Counted from the first letter of the stretch, positions 26,216 to 38,100 are shown. The stretch: DNA of 64,000 nt from Massilia sp. PDC64 (GCF_900101265.1 NZ_FMZS01000017.1:62001-126000), one strand, 5' to 3'. The notes: a model not told the origin generated them from the letters alone. Numbers and translations: made by a program.

Positions 26216-27685
26216 TCAGTCGTCCACGAGCACCAGCGGTATCGTGGCCGCCCCGCGCCGGCGCGCGAAATCGGTCGCGATGCCGGCGCGGATGCTCTCC
26301 AGCCGGCGGTCGTCGCGGTACAGCAGGTTGTAGCTTTCGAACGGGACGAGGCGGCCGTCCGGCAGCGCGAAGTGGATGCACGATTTCTTCAGCGCGCGCA
26401 CGTCCAGCGAATACGCATCCATGAATTGCACGATCAGCACGCGGAACACGTTGTCGTAGCGGAGCGCGGACGGTGCGCTGACGAGCGGCAGGCAGCACAT
26501 CAGCTCCGACAGGCAGTTGGCCTGCGATTCCGGCGAGTGGTTCGTCGAGAACAGCTGGAAGATGCGGTCCTTCACGGCGCCGTGCAGCGCGGGGTCGCGT
26601 TCGAACACGATCGTGTTGCCGCTGCCTTCGACGAGCGTCTGCGGATCGAGCCAGCGCGTCAGGGGCACGGTGCCCTCGTCCGTCTTGATCGCGTAGGCCA
26701 TCGCCAGCGTGTCCGGGTTGCAGGGCACCGGCACCACGTCTTCCAGCGTGAACAAGCGGCTCTGCTCCGCGATGCGGCGGCGGATCTCGGACACCGTCAG
26801 GCGGTGCAGGCGCGGATCGTAGTTGTCCACGCGGCCGGCGTCCTGGATCGGCTGCAGCGTCACGCCGCGCACGCAGGGTTGTTGCAGCGCGAAGTCGATG
26901 ATGTCGCCGATCTCGCCGTCGTTCAGGCCCTTCTTGAGCGTGACGACGAGCGTCGTGGACAGGCCGGCGTCATTGAGGTTGTCGAGCGCCTGGCGGCGGA
27001 TGCGCGTGAGGTCCGCGCCGCGCAGCGCGCGATGCACGTCCGCGCGCAGCGAATCGAACTGCAGGTAGACCTCGACACCGGGCGCGTAGCCGGCCAGGCG
27101 CTTCACGAAATCCTTGTCCTGCGCGAGCACGATGCCGTTCGTGTTGACCATCACGTGCCTGATGGGGCGCGCTTTCGCGGCGTCGAGGATGTCCCAGAAC
27201 TGCGGATGCAGCGTGGGCTCGCCGCCGGAGATCTGCATCACGTCGGCCTCGCCCTCGTTGGCGACGACGGCGTCGAGCATGCGGATCACCTCTTCCAGCG
27301 GGCGGTGGCGTTCGCGGTGCGTGCCGCTCTCCGCATAGCACACGGGGCAGTTCAGGTTGCAGTTGTCCGTGATCTCGACGACGGACAGGCACGAGTGCTG
27401 CATGTGGTCCGGGCACAGGCCGCAGTCATACGGGCAGCCGTAGGCCATCTTCGTGTTGAACTGCTGGGGCATCTCCGGATGCTTGACGAAGACTTCGCGG
27501 CACAGGCGGTAGTACGCGACGTCGTCGCTGACGAGCACGCGCTCGGTGCCGTGCGCGCCGCACCACTTGTCCATGTAGACCTTGTCGTCCTTGAACACGA
27601 TCTTCGCTTCGACCGGGTGCAGGCAGGTCGAGCAGACGGACGTCGTCGTGTCGTAGAACAGGTAGGGGCGGGTTTTGCGGGTCAT
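26216..27685 (-). CDS. Radical SAM protein of the tetraether-synthase (Tes/MJ0619-like) type
   Basis: A 489-residue radical SAM enzyme. The SAM cluster motif is CNLNCPVC (C109, C113, C116). An N-terminal Cys-rich module precedes it: CSTC (C18, C21), C42 in KWCGAHG, then C84, C88, C91 and C99 in GCPYDCGLCPDHMQHSC. The SAM-binding GGE is in ISGGEPTLHP. The C-terminal part has PVPCNPDT, SCIHFALPDGRL and PFESYN. As I recall the family, this Cys layout and the CGLC-x-x-H-x-QH stretch mark Tes (archaeal tetraether synthase) and its bacterial MSS relatives, which join lipid tails carbon to carbon. The usual Cys in PFC-x-YN is Ser-like here, so an auxiliary cluster may differ. Its start overlaps the upstream lipoprotein stop (ATGA). 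Substrate is inferred only. Confidence 0.82.
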   Translation of the reverse strand: MTRKTRPYLFYDTTTSVCSTCLHPVEAKIVFKDDKVYMDKWCGAHGTERVLVSDDVAYYRLCREVFVKHPEMPQQFNTKMAYGCPYDCGLCPDHMQHSCLSVVEITDNCNLNCPVCYAESGTHRERHRPLEEVIRMLDAVVANEGEADVMQISGGEPTLHPQFWDILDAAKARPIRHVMVNTNGIVLAQDKDFVKRLAGYAPGVEVYLQFDSLRADVHRALRGADLTRIRRQALDNLNDAGLSTTLVVTLKKGLNDGEIGDIIDFALQQPCVRGVTLQPIQDAGRVDNYDPRLHRLTVSEIRRRIAEQSRLFTLEDVVPVPCNPDTLAMAYAIKTDEGTVPLTRWLDPQTLVEGSGNTIVFERDPALHGAVKDRIFQLFSTNHSPESQANCLSELMCCLPLVSAPSALRYDNVFRVLIVQFMDAYSLDVRALKKSCIHFALPDGRLVPFESYNLLYRDDRRLESIRAGIATDFARRRGAATIPLVLVDD

Positions 27686-28479
27686 GGCAGTTCCTTGCGC
27701 GGCGGCGCGGGAAAGTCTCGTTCGGAAGCCGCGACCTGGCGGCGCAGGTCGTCGGCCAGGCGGTCGGCGGCGACGGCATCCTCGGCCGGCAGCGTGGTCC
27801 TCGCCTCGGCGATGGCTTTCGCGTCACCGGTCAGCGTCAGCAGCGCGAGCGCCTGGGTGCGCAGCTCGGGTTTGGCGCGTGTGGACGTTACCTCCGCTGC
27901 CAGGTAGCGTGCGCTCGCACCGCCGCAGTACAAAATGTGGCGAGCCCGCCAGAGCAGGCCTTCGCCGGGACGCCCAGCGGCGCCCAGCAGCTGCCCCAAC
28001 CTCTGCGCCGGCGCGACGCTGTACATGCCCGGCCCGGGCCGGTAGAAGCACGCCTTCGTGGCCTCGCGCTGCAGGAGCGTGATGCCGCGTGCACGCTCAC
28101 GCGGATCCGGCGGAAACCCGCGGGGCACGCGCAGGAACCCTTCCACCGACCCGGCCAGGATGTCGCCGAGCATCGCCTGGGCCACACCGTAATCCTGTGC
28201 GGCTGCCTGTTCCAGCAGGGCCAGCGCGCGCGGCGCGTCGGCCTGACGGGGATCGGACGGGGTCAGCAAGGCGTACGCCAGCAGCGTCTGCGCCGCCGGA
28301 TCGCCCGCGCCTGCCAGGTCGGCGATGCGGCGCTGGCGGGCTGCTTCGGCGTCTCGCTGCTGGCGCTCGTAACGGTTCTTGTTAGCCGCGTCGATGACGA
28401 CACAGCCCGTGCCGCCGACGAGCGCGAGAGCCAGGATCAGCACCCCGCCGCGCACGCGGGAATCGGAAGAAGGTTTCAT
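27682..28479 (-). CDS. Sel1-repeat-like lipoprotein
   Basis: A 265-residue predicted lipoprotein: a hydrophobic signal and lipobox VGGTGC with Cys26. The mature part has tetratricopeptide/Sel1-like helices (DPAAQTLLAYALL, APRALALLEQAAAQDYGVAQAMLGDIL). No enzyme motif is seen. Both ends overlap neighbours by ATGA, with the Lgt-like gene upstream and the radical SAM gene downstream. The ATG at 28479 is favoured over a longer frame because it places the lipoprotein signal at the N-terminus. It may scaffold or deliver substrate in the envelope; that is inference. Confidence 0.78.
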   Translation of the reverse strand: MKPSSDSRVRGGVLILALALVGGTGCVVIDAANKNRYERQQRDAEAARQRRIADLAGAGDPAAQTLLAYALLTPSDPRQADAPRALALLEQAAAQDYGVAQAMLGDILAGSVEGFLRVPRGFPPDPRERARGITLLQREATKACFYRPGPGMYSVAPAQRLGQLLGAAGRPGEGLLWRARHILYCGGASARYLAAEVTSTRAKPELRTQALALLTLTGDAKAIAEARTTLPAEDAVAADRLADDLRRQVAASERDFPAPPRKELP

Positions 28480-29228
28480 GTGCGGACAAGCTCCCGTGAC
28501 TGGACCAAGACAAACGGCAAGTAGCACGCCAGCGCCGCAATGCATACCCATTGAATACCGGACAGGCCGAACGCATACGCATACGGCACCGGCTTGATGC
28601 CATCCACGACAAGCCGCCACACGAGATAGGCCGCGAGGTACAGCTTGAACGCGAGCCCCGGGCTGCGCGCGAGCGGCGCGCGCCAGCGCCACAGCAAGGC
28701 ACCGGCGGCCAGCACGAACAGCATGTCGTAGACCTGCGTCGGATGGCGCGGAATGCCGTCGCCGAAGTCGACGCCCCACGGCAGCGCGGTCGGCACGCCG
28801 TAGGTGCCGTCGTTCAGGCCCGCGAGGAAGCAGCCGATGCGGCCCACGACCGTGCCGGCAACGAGGGGCAGGATGAACTGGTCGCCCGTCGAGCGCTGGA
28901 TGCCCGCGAGCTTCTTGGCGATTTCCACGCCGAGCAGGCCGCCCAGCAGCCCGCCGACGATGGACTGGCCCGACGCGATCAGGCGCCAGTCCGGCACGAC
29001 GCCCTGCCACAAATGCGGCATCTCGATCCAGAACACGAGCTTGTTGCCGATGGCGGCGCCGAGGATGCAGCCGACGACGACGGCGAAGGAGCCCGGCTGC
29101 AGCAGCGCGGGTTGACGGGCGCGCCGGCGCTGCCAGCGGTACAGCTGCACGCCGCCGGCGAGGGCCAGCCATTCGAACACGAGGTGAACCCACTGCGCCG
29201 TCGCGGCGGGGAGAATCGGACCGGTCAT
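28476..29228 (-). CDS. Prolipoprotein diacylglyceryl transferase (Lgt) family protein, divergent
   Basis: A 250-residue polytopic membrane protein with about seven hydrophobic segments. The Lgt signature region is recognisable as VVGRIGCFLAG (R130, C133), and RHPTQVYD follows at 161-168. Canonical Lgt has GRIGNF plus a Glu a few residues on; here the Asn is Cys and the Glu is not evident. The N-terminal HxG/RWYG region of true Lgt is also missing. Canonical Lgt moves diacylglycerol from phosphatidylglycerol to lipoproteins. This paralogue may act on another lipid acceptor. It overlaps both neighbours by ATGA, one of them a lipoprotein gene. Confidence 0.82.
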   Translation of the reverse strand: MTGPILPAATAQWVHLVFEWLALAGGVQLYRWQRRRARQPALLQPGSFAVVVGCILGAAIGNKLVFWIEMPHLWQGVVPDWRLIASGQSIVGGLLGGLLGVEIAKKLAGIQRSTGDQFILPLVAGTVVGRIGCFLAGLNDGTYGVPTALPWGVDFGDGIPRHPTQVYDMLFVLAAGALLWRWRAPLARSPGLAFKLYLAAYLVWRLVVDGIKPVPYAYAFGLSGIQWVCIAALACYLPFVLVQSRELVRT

Positions 29229-29464
29229 TCGCCCGCGCGCGGGCGCTTGCGCCGCAACCTGACGACCACATACAGGCATACGCCGGCGATGGCGAGTCCG
29301 GCCAGCCCGCAGATCAGCATGAGCTGTCCGATGCCCCGGCCCTCGGCCGAGCTGTCGGACAGGCCGGCAAGACCGCCGATGGTGCCGAAGGCGCCGCACA
29401 GGCCGAAGCCCGCGAGCGCCAGCGAGAGTATGACGGTCAGTATGCCGCGCGCGACGTTGTTCAT
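29225..29464 (-). CDS. Small two-pass membrane protein of unknown function
   Basis: A 79-residue protein with two hydrophobic segments (ILTVILSLALAGFGLCGAF and LMLICGLAGLAIAGVCLYVV) and a basic C-terminal tail (RLRRKRPRAG). I chose the ATG at 29464, preceded by GGGAGCTGCC; an in-frame TTG at 29476 is possible. Its stop overlaps the start of the Lgt-like gene (ATGA). It follows pyrE by 45 bases. I do not recognise the family. Confidence 0.7.
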   Translation of the reverse strand: MNNVARGILTVILSLALAGFGLCGAFGTIGGLAGLSDSSAEGRGIGQLMLICGLAGLAIAGVCLYVVVRLRRKRPRAGE

Positions 29465-29509
29465 GGCAGCTCCCAAATAGTTGCCGCCATTACATCACAT
29501 TCCTGCGGC

Positions 29510-30166
29510 TCAGGCCACGCCGTATTGCTGGCGGTAGGCCGCCACGGCGTCCTTGTACTGGGCCAGCGACGGATCGGTTTCCAGGTAGCCGAACAGGTCG
29601 GCCAGGCTGGCGATCGAGATCACGGGGATGCCGTAGGTCTGGCTGACTTCCTGCACGGCCGACAGCGGCGACAGCACGCCGTCCTTGCCGCCCCGCTCCA
29701 TGCGGTCGAGCGCGATCAGCACGGCGGCCGGTTCGGCGCCGGCGGCGCGGATCATCGCCACGGATTCGCGCACCGAGGTGCCCGCCGAGATCACGTCGTC
29801 GATGATGACGACCTTGCCGGCCAGCTTAGCGCCGACGATGGTGCCGCCTTCGCCGTGGTCCTTGGCTTCCTTGCGGTTGTAAGCGAACGACGTGTTGCGG
29901 CCTTTCGCGGCCAGCGCCACGGCGGTCGCGGAGGCGAGCGTGATGCCTTTATAGGCGGGGCCGAACAGCATGTCGAATTCGAGGCCGGAATCGAGCAGGG
30001 TCTGGGCGTAGAAATCGGCCAGCTTGCCGAGCGTGGCGCCGTCGTGGAACAGGCCGGCGTTGAAGAAGTACGGCGACTGGCGGCCCGCCTTGGTGATGAA
30101 CTGGCCGAACTTCAAGACTTCGGCTTCGACTGAAAACGCAATGAACTGTTGGCGCAGATTGTCCAC
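29510..30166 (-). CDS. pyrE: Orotate phosphoribosyltransferase (PyrE)
   Basis: A 218-residue type I phosphoribosyltransferase that makes OMP from orotate and PRPP in pyrimidine synthesis. It has the PRPP motif VVIIDDVISAGTS near residue 122, the flexible-loop KEAKDHGEGG, and an N-terminal hood with FGQFITKAGRQSPYFFNAGLF. The GTG at 30166 (VDNLRQQF) with GAGGGT a few bases before it gives the family-typical start. The frame is open upstream without a stop into a MEDS-PAS gene, so PyrE may also be made as the C-terminus of a 626-residue fusion. Confidence 0.93.
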   Translation of the reverse strand: MDNLRQQFIAFSVEAEVLKFGQFITKAGRQSPYFFNAGLFHDGATLGKLADFYAQTLLDSGLEFDMLFGPAYKGITLASATAVALAAKGRNTSFAYNRKEAKDHGEGGTIVGAKLAGKVVIIDDVISAGTSVRESVAMIRAAGAEPAAVLIALDRMERGGKDGVLSPLSAVQEVSQTYGIPVISIASLADLFGYLETDPSLAQYKDAVAAYRQQYGVA

Positions 30167-31390
30167 GACACGACCCTCGAACTGTGAAAACCGGTATTGT
30201 AATCCGCCCCGCCCCCGCTCGCGAAGCCGGCGTTCGACCAGCCGCGCGAGGCGGTGCAGGCGCCGTTCCGTGCGCGGGGCCCGCAGCGCCCGGCCGACCA
30301 TCGCGAGGAAGGCATCCTGGGCGCGGGCGGCGGCCGCCAGTTCGGCCTGCATGCGCACCTGCTCGGTGGTGTCGCGCGTGAAGCAGCGGGTGTAGCGCAG
30401 GCGGCCATCCTCGACACACGCGTTCGCGCGGATCACCACGTGCCGGATCGAGCCGTCCTTGCAGCGCAGGCGCGCCGGCTGGTCCATCACCGTGTTGCCG
30501 GCCGCCAGTCGTGCCAGCATGTCGGCGGCGGCGGTGGCGTCGACGTGGAACCGGGCGAAGTGGTGCCCGACATATTCTTCCCAGCGGTAGCCGAGCATCT
30601 GCAGCTCGGCCTTGTTGGCCCACAGGATCGTGCCGTCGGGGCCGATCTGGTGCAGTCCTTCGGCCGCGTTCTCGACGATGTCGGCGAACTCGCGCTCGCG
30701 CCGCCGCAGGTCGCGCTCCGCCTCGCGCCGCCGCGCCGCTTCCGCATGCAGCGCCTGCACTTTCTGCTCGAGCCGGACGAGGTTGATGTCGACGGGCTGC
30801 CCGGGCGGCAGCGGCGCCGCCACGTCGGCGCAGGCGTGGTTGTGTCCCGCGCAGACCTGGCGGAACACGTGCGCCACGTCGGACGACGGAAACAGGGCCC
30901 AGGGATAGGCGCAGAACAGCGAAAAATCGAGCTTGCGCGCCAGCTCGTTCCACAGCCGCTCCAGGTGCAGGGCCGCGTCGTAACGGCCGCGCGCGCACAG
31001 CAGCGCCATCATGTCGCCGAACGCGTGCACGGGCCCGCCCCCGGCGCAGGCTTCGGCCACGATGCGGCCGACCTCGTACTCGAAACGCGCGCGGTCGGGC
31101 CAGCCGTCGACCAGCACGCGCGACAACGTCGTTTCGGCGTCGAGCCACGTGACGTCGCGCGACGGCGGCGCGGAACGCCCTTCCGCGCGCGCCAGTTCGT
31201 CCAGGCGCCGGCGCAGCGCATCGGCGTGCGCGCCGGTGGCGATGACGATGCCCCGTCCCCGCGCCCGCAAGGCCCGTTCGACGAAGGATGCGACCTCGTC
31301 CAGCAGCGTGTCGCTGTCGTCGTAGAAACGCACGAAATGGCCTGTCCTGCCGTGTTTGCCGGACAACAGGTCGTCGGTCTTGATCAGCAT
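29510..31390 (-). CDS. MEDS-PAS sensor with truncated HisKA, in frame with PyrE
   Basis: From the ATG at 31390 a single frame of 626 codons runs to the pyrE stop. Residues about 13-200 are a MEDS domain (HFVRFYDDSDTLLDEV, FSLFCAYPWALF), known from the DcmR and methanogen sensors. About 230-345 is a PAS domain (GLHQIGPDGTILWANKAELQ). Residues 355-375 match the start of the HisKA of the neighbouring paralogue, but the H-box reads VGRALRAP where the paralogue has LGHELRNP, so the phospho-His is gone and the kinase is missing. Residues 376-408 look like a translated pyrE leader, and PyrE begins at 409. I checked the junction codons near 30182-30203 and found no stop. It is either a real fusion or a decayed duplicate read through into pyrE. 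Confidence 0.7.
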   Translation of the reverse strand: MLIKTDDLLSGKHGRTGHFVRFYDDSDTLLDEVASFVERALRARGRGIVIATGAHADALRRRLDELARAEGRSAPPSRDVTWLDAETTLSRVLVDGWPDRARFEYEVGRIVAEACAGGGPVHAFGDMMALLCARGRYDAALHLERLWNELARKLDFSLFCAYPWALFPSSDVAHVFRQVCAGHNHACADVAAPLPPGQPVDINLVRLEQKVQALHAEAARRREAERDLRRREREFADIVENAAEGLHQIGPDGTILWANKAELQMLGYRWEEYVGHHFARFHVDATAAADMLARLAAGNTVMDQPARLRCKDGSIRHVVIRANACVEDGRLRYTRCFTRDTTEQVRMQAELAAAARAQDAFLAMVGRALRAPRTERRLHRLARLVERRLRERGRGGLQYRFSQFEGRVVDNLRQQFIAFSVEAEVLKFGQFITKAGRQSPYFFNAGLFHDGATLGKLADFYAQTLLDSGLEFDMLFGPAYKGITLASATAVALAAKGRNTSFAYNRKEAKDHGEGGTIVGAKLAGKVVIIDDVISAGTSVRESVAMIRAAGAEPAAVLIALDRMERGGKDGVLSPLSAVQEVSQTYGIPVISIASLADLFGYLETDPSLAQYKDAVAAYRQQYGVA

Positions 31391-31523
31391 GGGTCCCTGG
31401 TGGGTGGAGAAACGGCGCGGGCACGTCGTCCGAGAGCGTTGACGTCGCGCAGAGAAACGTTTCAAAGTTGCCATTTTAGCGAGCAAAACGACAACATCCG
31501 GACAGGTCGGAGTGCTGTTTGAC

Positions 31524-34055
<2,532 letters not shown>

Positions 34056-34221
34056 GTGAACTCCTTGTGCAGGGGGAGAGTGCCCGGACCTCGGGCACAA
34101 TGGACCAGTTTAACATATCATGGCCGACATTTAACTTTTCTTTATCCACCAAGGATGTGTTGATGGAAGTCAAAACGAGCTACACTGTCGCCCTTGGCCC
34201 ACCGCACTTTTGTTCATACCC

Positions 34222-34992
34222 ATGCCACGAATTATCTCTGCCAACCTGAACGGCATCCGCTCCGCCCACAAGAAAGGTTTCTTCAACTGGATGGCCAGCC
34301 AGGACGCCGACTTCATCTGCGTCCAGGAACTGAAAGCCCAGCAGGCCGACATGACCGAGGAATTCCTCGCGCCGCACGGCTACCACGGCCATTTCCACTA
34401 TGCCGAGAAGAAGGGGTACTCGGGCACGGGGATCTACAGCCGCACGAAGCCGGATGCCGTCAAGACGGGCTTCGGCTGTGTCGAATTCGACAACGAAGGC
34501 CGCTACACCCGCGCCGACGTGGGCGACCTGACCGTCATTTCCGTGTACTGCCCGTCCGGCTCGTCGTCGCCGGAACGCCAGGAAGCCAAGTTCCGCTTCA
34601 TGGAAGTGTTCCTGCCGCACCTGCAGGAGCTCAAGGCCGAGGGCCGCGAAATCGTCATCTGCGGCGACTGGAACATCGCGCACAAGGAAATCGACCTCAA
34701 GAACTGGAAGAGCAACCAGAAGAATTCGGGCTTCCTGCCGGAAGAGCGGGCCTGGATGACGCGCATCTTCGACGAACTGGGCCTCGTGGACGTCCACCGC
34801 GGCATCGACCAGCGCCCCGAACAATACACGTGGTGGAGCAACCGCGGCCAGGCGTGGGCGAAGAACGTCGGGTGGCGCATCGATTACCACGTCGCCACCC
34901 CGGGCATCGCCGCCAAGGCGCACGCCGTCTCGATCTACAAGGACGAGCGGTTTTCGGACCACGCGCCCCTGATCATCGACTACCACCTCTGA
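34222..34992 (+). CDS. xth: Exodeoxyribonuclease III
   Basis: A 256-residue EEP-fold nuclease. It begins RIISANLNGIRSA and has the metal-binding Glu in CVQELKAQ, ICGDWNIAH, the mid-region GWRIDYHVAT and the C-terminal SDHAPLIIDY catalytic His. It cleaves at abasic sites and trims 3' ends in base excision repair. Length is normal. The ATG at 34222 starts the conserved fold; upstream in-frame starts would add a few poorly conserved residues. It is divergent from the hybrid kinase. Confidence 0.95.
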   Translation: MPRIISANLNGIRSAHKKGFFNWMASQDADFICVQELKAQQADMTEEFLAPHGYHGHFHYAEKKGYSGTGIYSRTKPDAVKTGFGCVEFDNEGRYTRADVGDLTVISVYCPSGSSSPERQEAKFRFMEVFLPHLQELKAEGREIVICGDWNIAHKEIDLKNWKSNQKNSGFLPEERAWMTRIFDELGLVDVHRGIDQRPEQYTWWSNRGQAWAKNVGWRIDYHVATPGIAAKAHAVSIYKDERFSDHAPLIIDYHL

Positions 34993-34993
34993 T

Positions 34994-35017
34994 AATTCCC
35001 CCCGGAAAGGGGGAATT
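34994..35017. terminator. Strong hairpin after xth
   Basis: AATTCCCCC pairs with GGGGGAATT around a 6-base loop, two bases after the xth stop. No T-run follows, so intrinsic termination may be weak, but the position suits a transcript end. Confidence 0.55.
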
Positions 35018-35075
35018 GCATCCAGAAATGTCGTAAAAACATCAACTTAGCTACTTGCGCGGTGGGTTTGTTGAT

Positions 35076-35145
35076 ATGATCGTTCACTAAGTTTTCCTTG
35101 TGGAATCTTTTTCCACGACGTCAAACACTGCCCGCGAACGATCAT
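35076..35145 (+). promoter_or_regulatory. Nested inverted repeats overlapping the start codon of the Ig-repeat gene
   Basis: A perfect 10-bp inverted repeat, ATGATCGTTC (35076-35085) and GAACGATCAT (35136-35145), encloses an inner 6-bp hairpin (GTGGAA 35100-35105, TTCCAC 35111-35116). The right outer arm includes the first two bases of the ATG at 35144. No Shine-Dalgarno sequence is visible before this ATG. If transcribed, the leader could fold and hide the start. Confidence 0.5.
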
Positions 35146-38100
35146 GCCCACCCAGACCACCGCCACCTCCCCGTCCGTCCCGCCCGTCCTGCTGAGCGCC
35201 ACTCCCACCGGCACGGCCGGCGACATGAGCATCGCGCTGGATTTCAACACGGCGATGGCGGCCGCCGGCGGCACGATCATCATCACGGACGGCGCCGTGC
35301 AGACCGTGATCGACCGCGCGACGGGCGAGCCCACGCTGCGGGTGGTCGGGGCGACCGACACCCACACGGTGTCCGCCTCCAGCCTCGTCATCGAAGGATC
35401 GCACGTCAAGCTGGACGTCGCCGGCCTGCTGCCCGGCCACACGTACAGCGTGGTGATGGGTGCGGACGCGCTGCAGTCGAGCGGCCACGTGGCGTTCGGC
35501 GGCGTGCGTTCCACGTCGCAGCTGACGTTCAGGACGCCGGACGCGCCGGATACGCAGGGTCCGACGCTCGTCTCGGTCGACACGGACGGCAGCGTCCTGA
35601 AGGCGGGCGGCAGCATCGCGGTCACGCTGAAGTTCTCGGAAGCCGTCGCGAGCCTGCCGGCGGATGCGCTCGCCGCACCGCATGCGGCCATCGCGAACCT
35701 CACGACGAGCGACGGCGGCATCACGTGGCATGCCACCCTGACGGCGCCGAAAGACGCCACCACGGCGGCCGGCAATGTCCTGAGCCTGGACATGACCAAG
35801 GTACTCGACGCGGCAGGCAACCACGGCAGCGGCACGAGCAACCTGGCCAGCTACGCGGTCGACACGCAGGCGCCCACGGCCACCGTCACGCTCGACCATG
35901 TCCTGCTCGGCGGCGGCGTCGACGCTGTCGCGACCATCAAGTTTTCCGAAGCCGTCACGGGCCTCACGCCCGCCGCGCTGAGCGCCGGGCACGCGACCGT
36001 CTCGAACCTGCACACGACGGACGGCGGCACGACCTGGGTCGCCACCCTGAGCGGCACCGCGGCCACCAGCGCGGGCGGCAACGTCCTCGCCGTCGACCTG
36101 GGCCAGGTGAAGGACCTGGCCGGCAACACGGGCAGCGGCAGCGTGGTGTCGGCGGCGTACACGGTCGACACGCAGGGACCGAACGGCGTCGCCATCGCTC
36201 TCGACGGCGCCACGCTCGCCGCCGGCAAGCCCGTCCACGCCACGTTCACGTTCGCGGAAAGCGTGCAGAACCTGTCGCCGGACGCGATCGCCGCGCCGCA
36301 TGCGACGGTGTCCAACCTCGCCACCAGCGACGGCGGCAAGACCTGGACCGCGACCCTGAACGCGAGCGGCACCGGCACCTGGACCGGCAACGCCGTCACC
36401 GTCGACCTGGCCAAGGTGGTCGACCTGGCCGGCAACGCGGGCAGCGGGACGATCGCAAGTAGCGCCTACACGGTCGACACGCAGGGGCCGACCGCCACGC
36501 TGGCGCTGGACGGCACGGCCGTGCACGCGGGTGGCAGCCTGGGCCTGACGCTGCATTTCAGCGAAGCCGTGAAGGACCTGACGACGGCCGCGCTGCAGAC
36601 GCCCAACGCGGCGCTCGCGAACCTGCAGCACAGCGCCGACTACCTGACGTGGACGGCCACGCTCACCCCGCAGGGAGGCGTCACCGACGCGACCAATGCC
36701 GTCACCCTCGATCTCTTGAAGGTGCACGACGCCGCGGGCAATGCCGGCAGCGGCAGCGCGGCCTCGGGCAACTATGCCGTCGACACGCACGGCCCCGGCA
36801 CCGTCGCCATCGCGCTGGACGGCGCCACGCTCGCCGGCAACAACAGCCTGCACGCGACGTTCACGTTCGACGACGCCGTGCAAGATCTGCCGCTCGCCGC
36901 GATCAGCGCGCCCCACGCGCACGTGGCCGGCCTCGCCACGAGCGACGGCGGCAAGACCTGGACCGCGACCCTGACCGCGGACGGCAACGGCACCTGGACC
37001 GGCAACGCGATCGGTGTCGACCTGACGCAGGTGAAGGACCTGGCCGGCAACGCGGGCAGCGGCACTTCCACCAGCGCGGTCTACGCCGTCGACACGCAGG
37101 GCCCGGCCGCCACGCTGGCGCTGGACAGCACCGCCCTGCACGGCGGCAGCAGCGCCACCCTGACGATCCATTTCAGCGAAGCGGTGACGGACCTGACCGC
37201 GGCCGCGCTGCAGGCCCCGAACGCGACGCTCGCGAACCTGCAGCATTCGGGCGACTACCTGACGTGGACCGCCACGCTCAAGCCGCAGGGCGGCATCGAG
37301 GATGCGGGCAATGCCGTCACCCTCGACCTCACGAAAGTGCACGACGCGCTCGGCAACGCGGGCAGCGGCAGCGCGACGAGCGCCAACTACATCGTCGACA
37401 CGCAGGGCCCGGCCGCCACGCTGGCGCTGGACAGCACCATCCTGCACAACGACGGCAGCGCCACCCTGACGATCCGGTTCAGCGAAGCCGTGACGGATCT
37501 GACGGCGGCCGCGCTGCACACGCCCAACGCAACGCTCACGAACCTGCAGCATTCGAGCGACGGACTGACGTGGACGGCCACGCTCACGCCGCAGGGCGGC
37601 CTCACCGAGGCGAGCAATACGGTCACCCTCGACCTGACGAAGGTACACGATGCGCTCGGCAACGCGGGCAGCGGCAGCGCCGTCTCGGCCACCTACACGG
37701 TCGACACCGTGGCGCCGGCCGTGGCCAGCATCGCGCTCGACAACACGAACCTGGACGCCACCCGCGGCGCCACCGTGACCATCCGCTTCAGCGAGGCCGT
37801 GGCCGACCTGGGTACGGGCGCCATCACCGCCCCGCACGCGGCCATCAGCGGCCTGCACACGGCGGACGGCGGCCTGACGTGGACCGGCACGCTGGCCAGC
37901 AACGACGCGACGCCCAGCAGCGGCAACGTGCTGTCCGTCGACCTGACCAGGGTGCACGACCTGGCCGGCAACGCGGGCAGCGGCAGCGCACAGTCGGACA
38001 GCTACTCGGTCGCGGGCGTCGCCAACACGCTCGCCATCACCCTCGACGGGACGACCCTCGACCCGACCCACACGCTCACGGCCACGTTCACGTTCACGCA

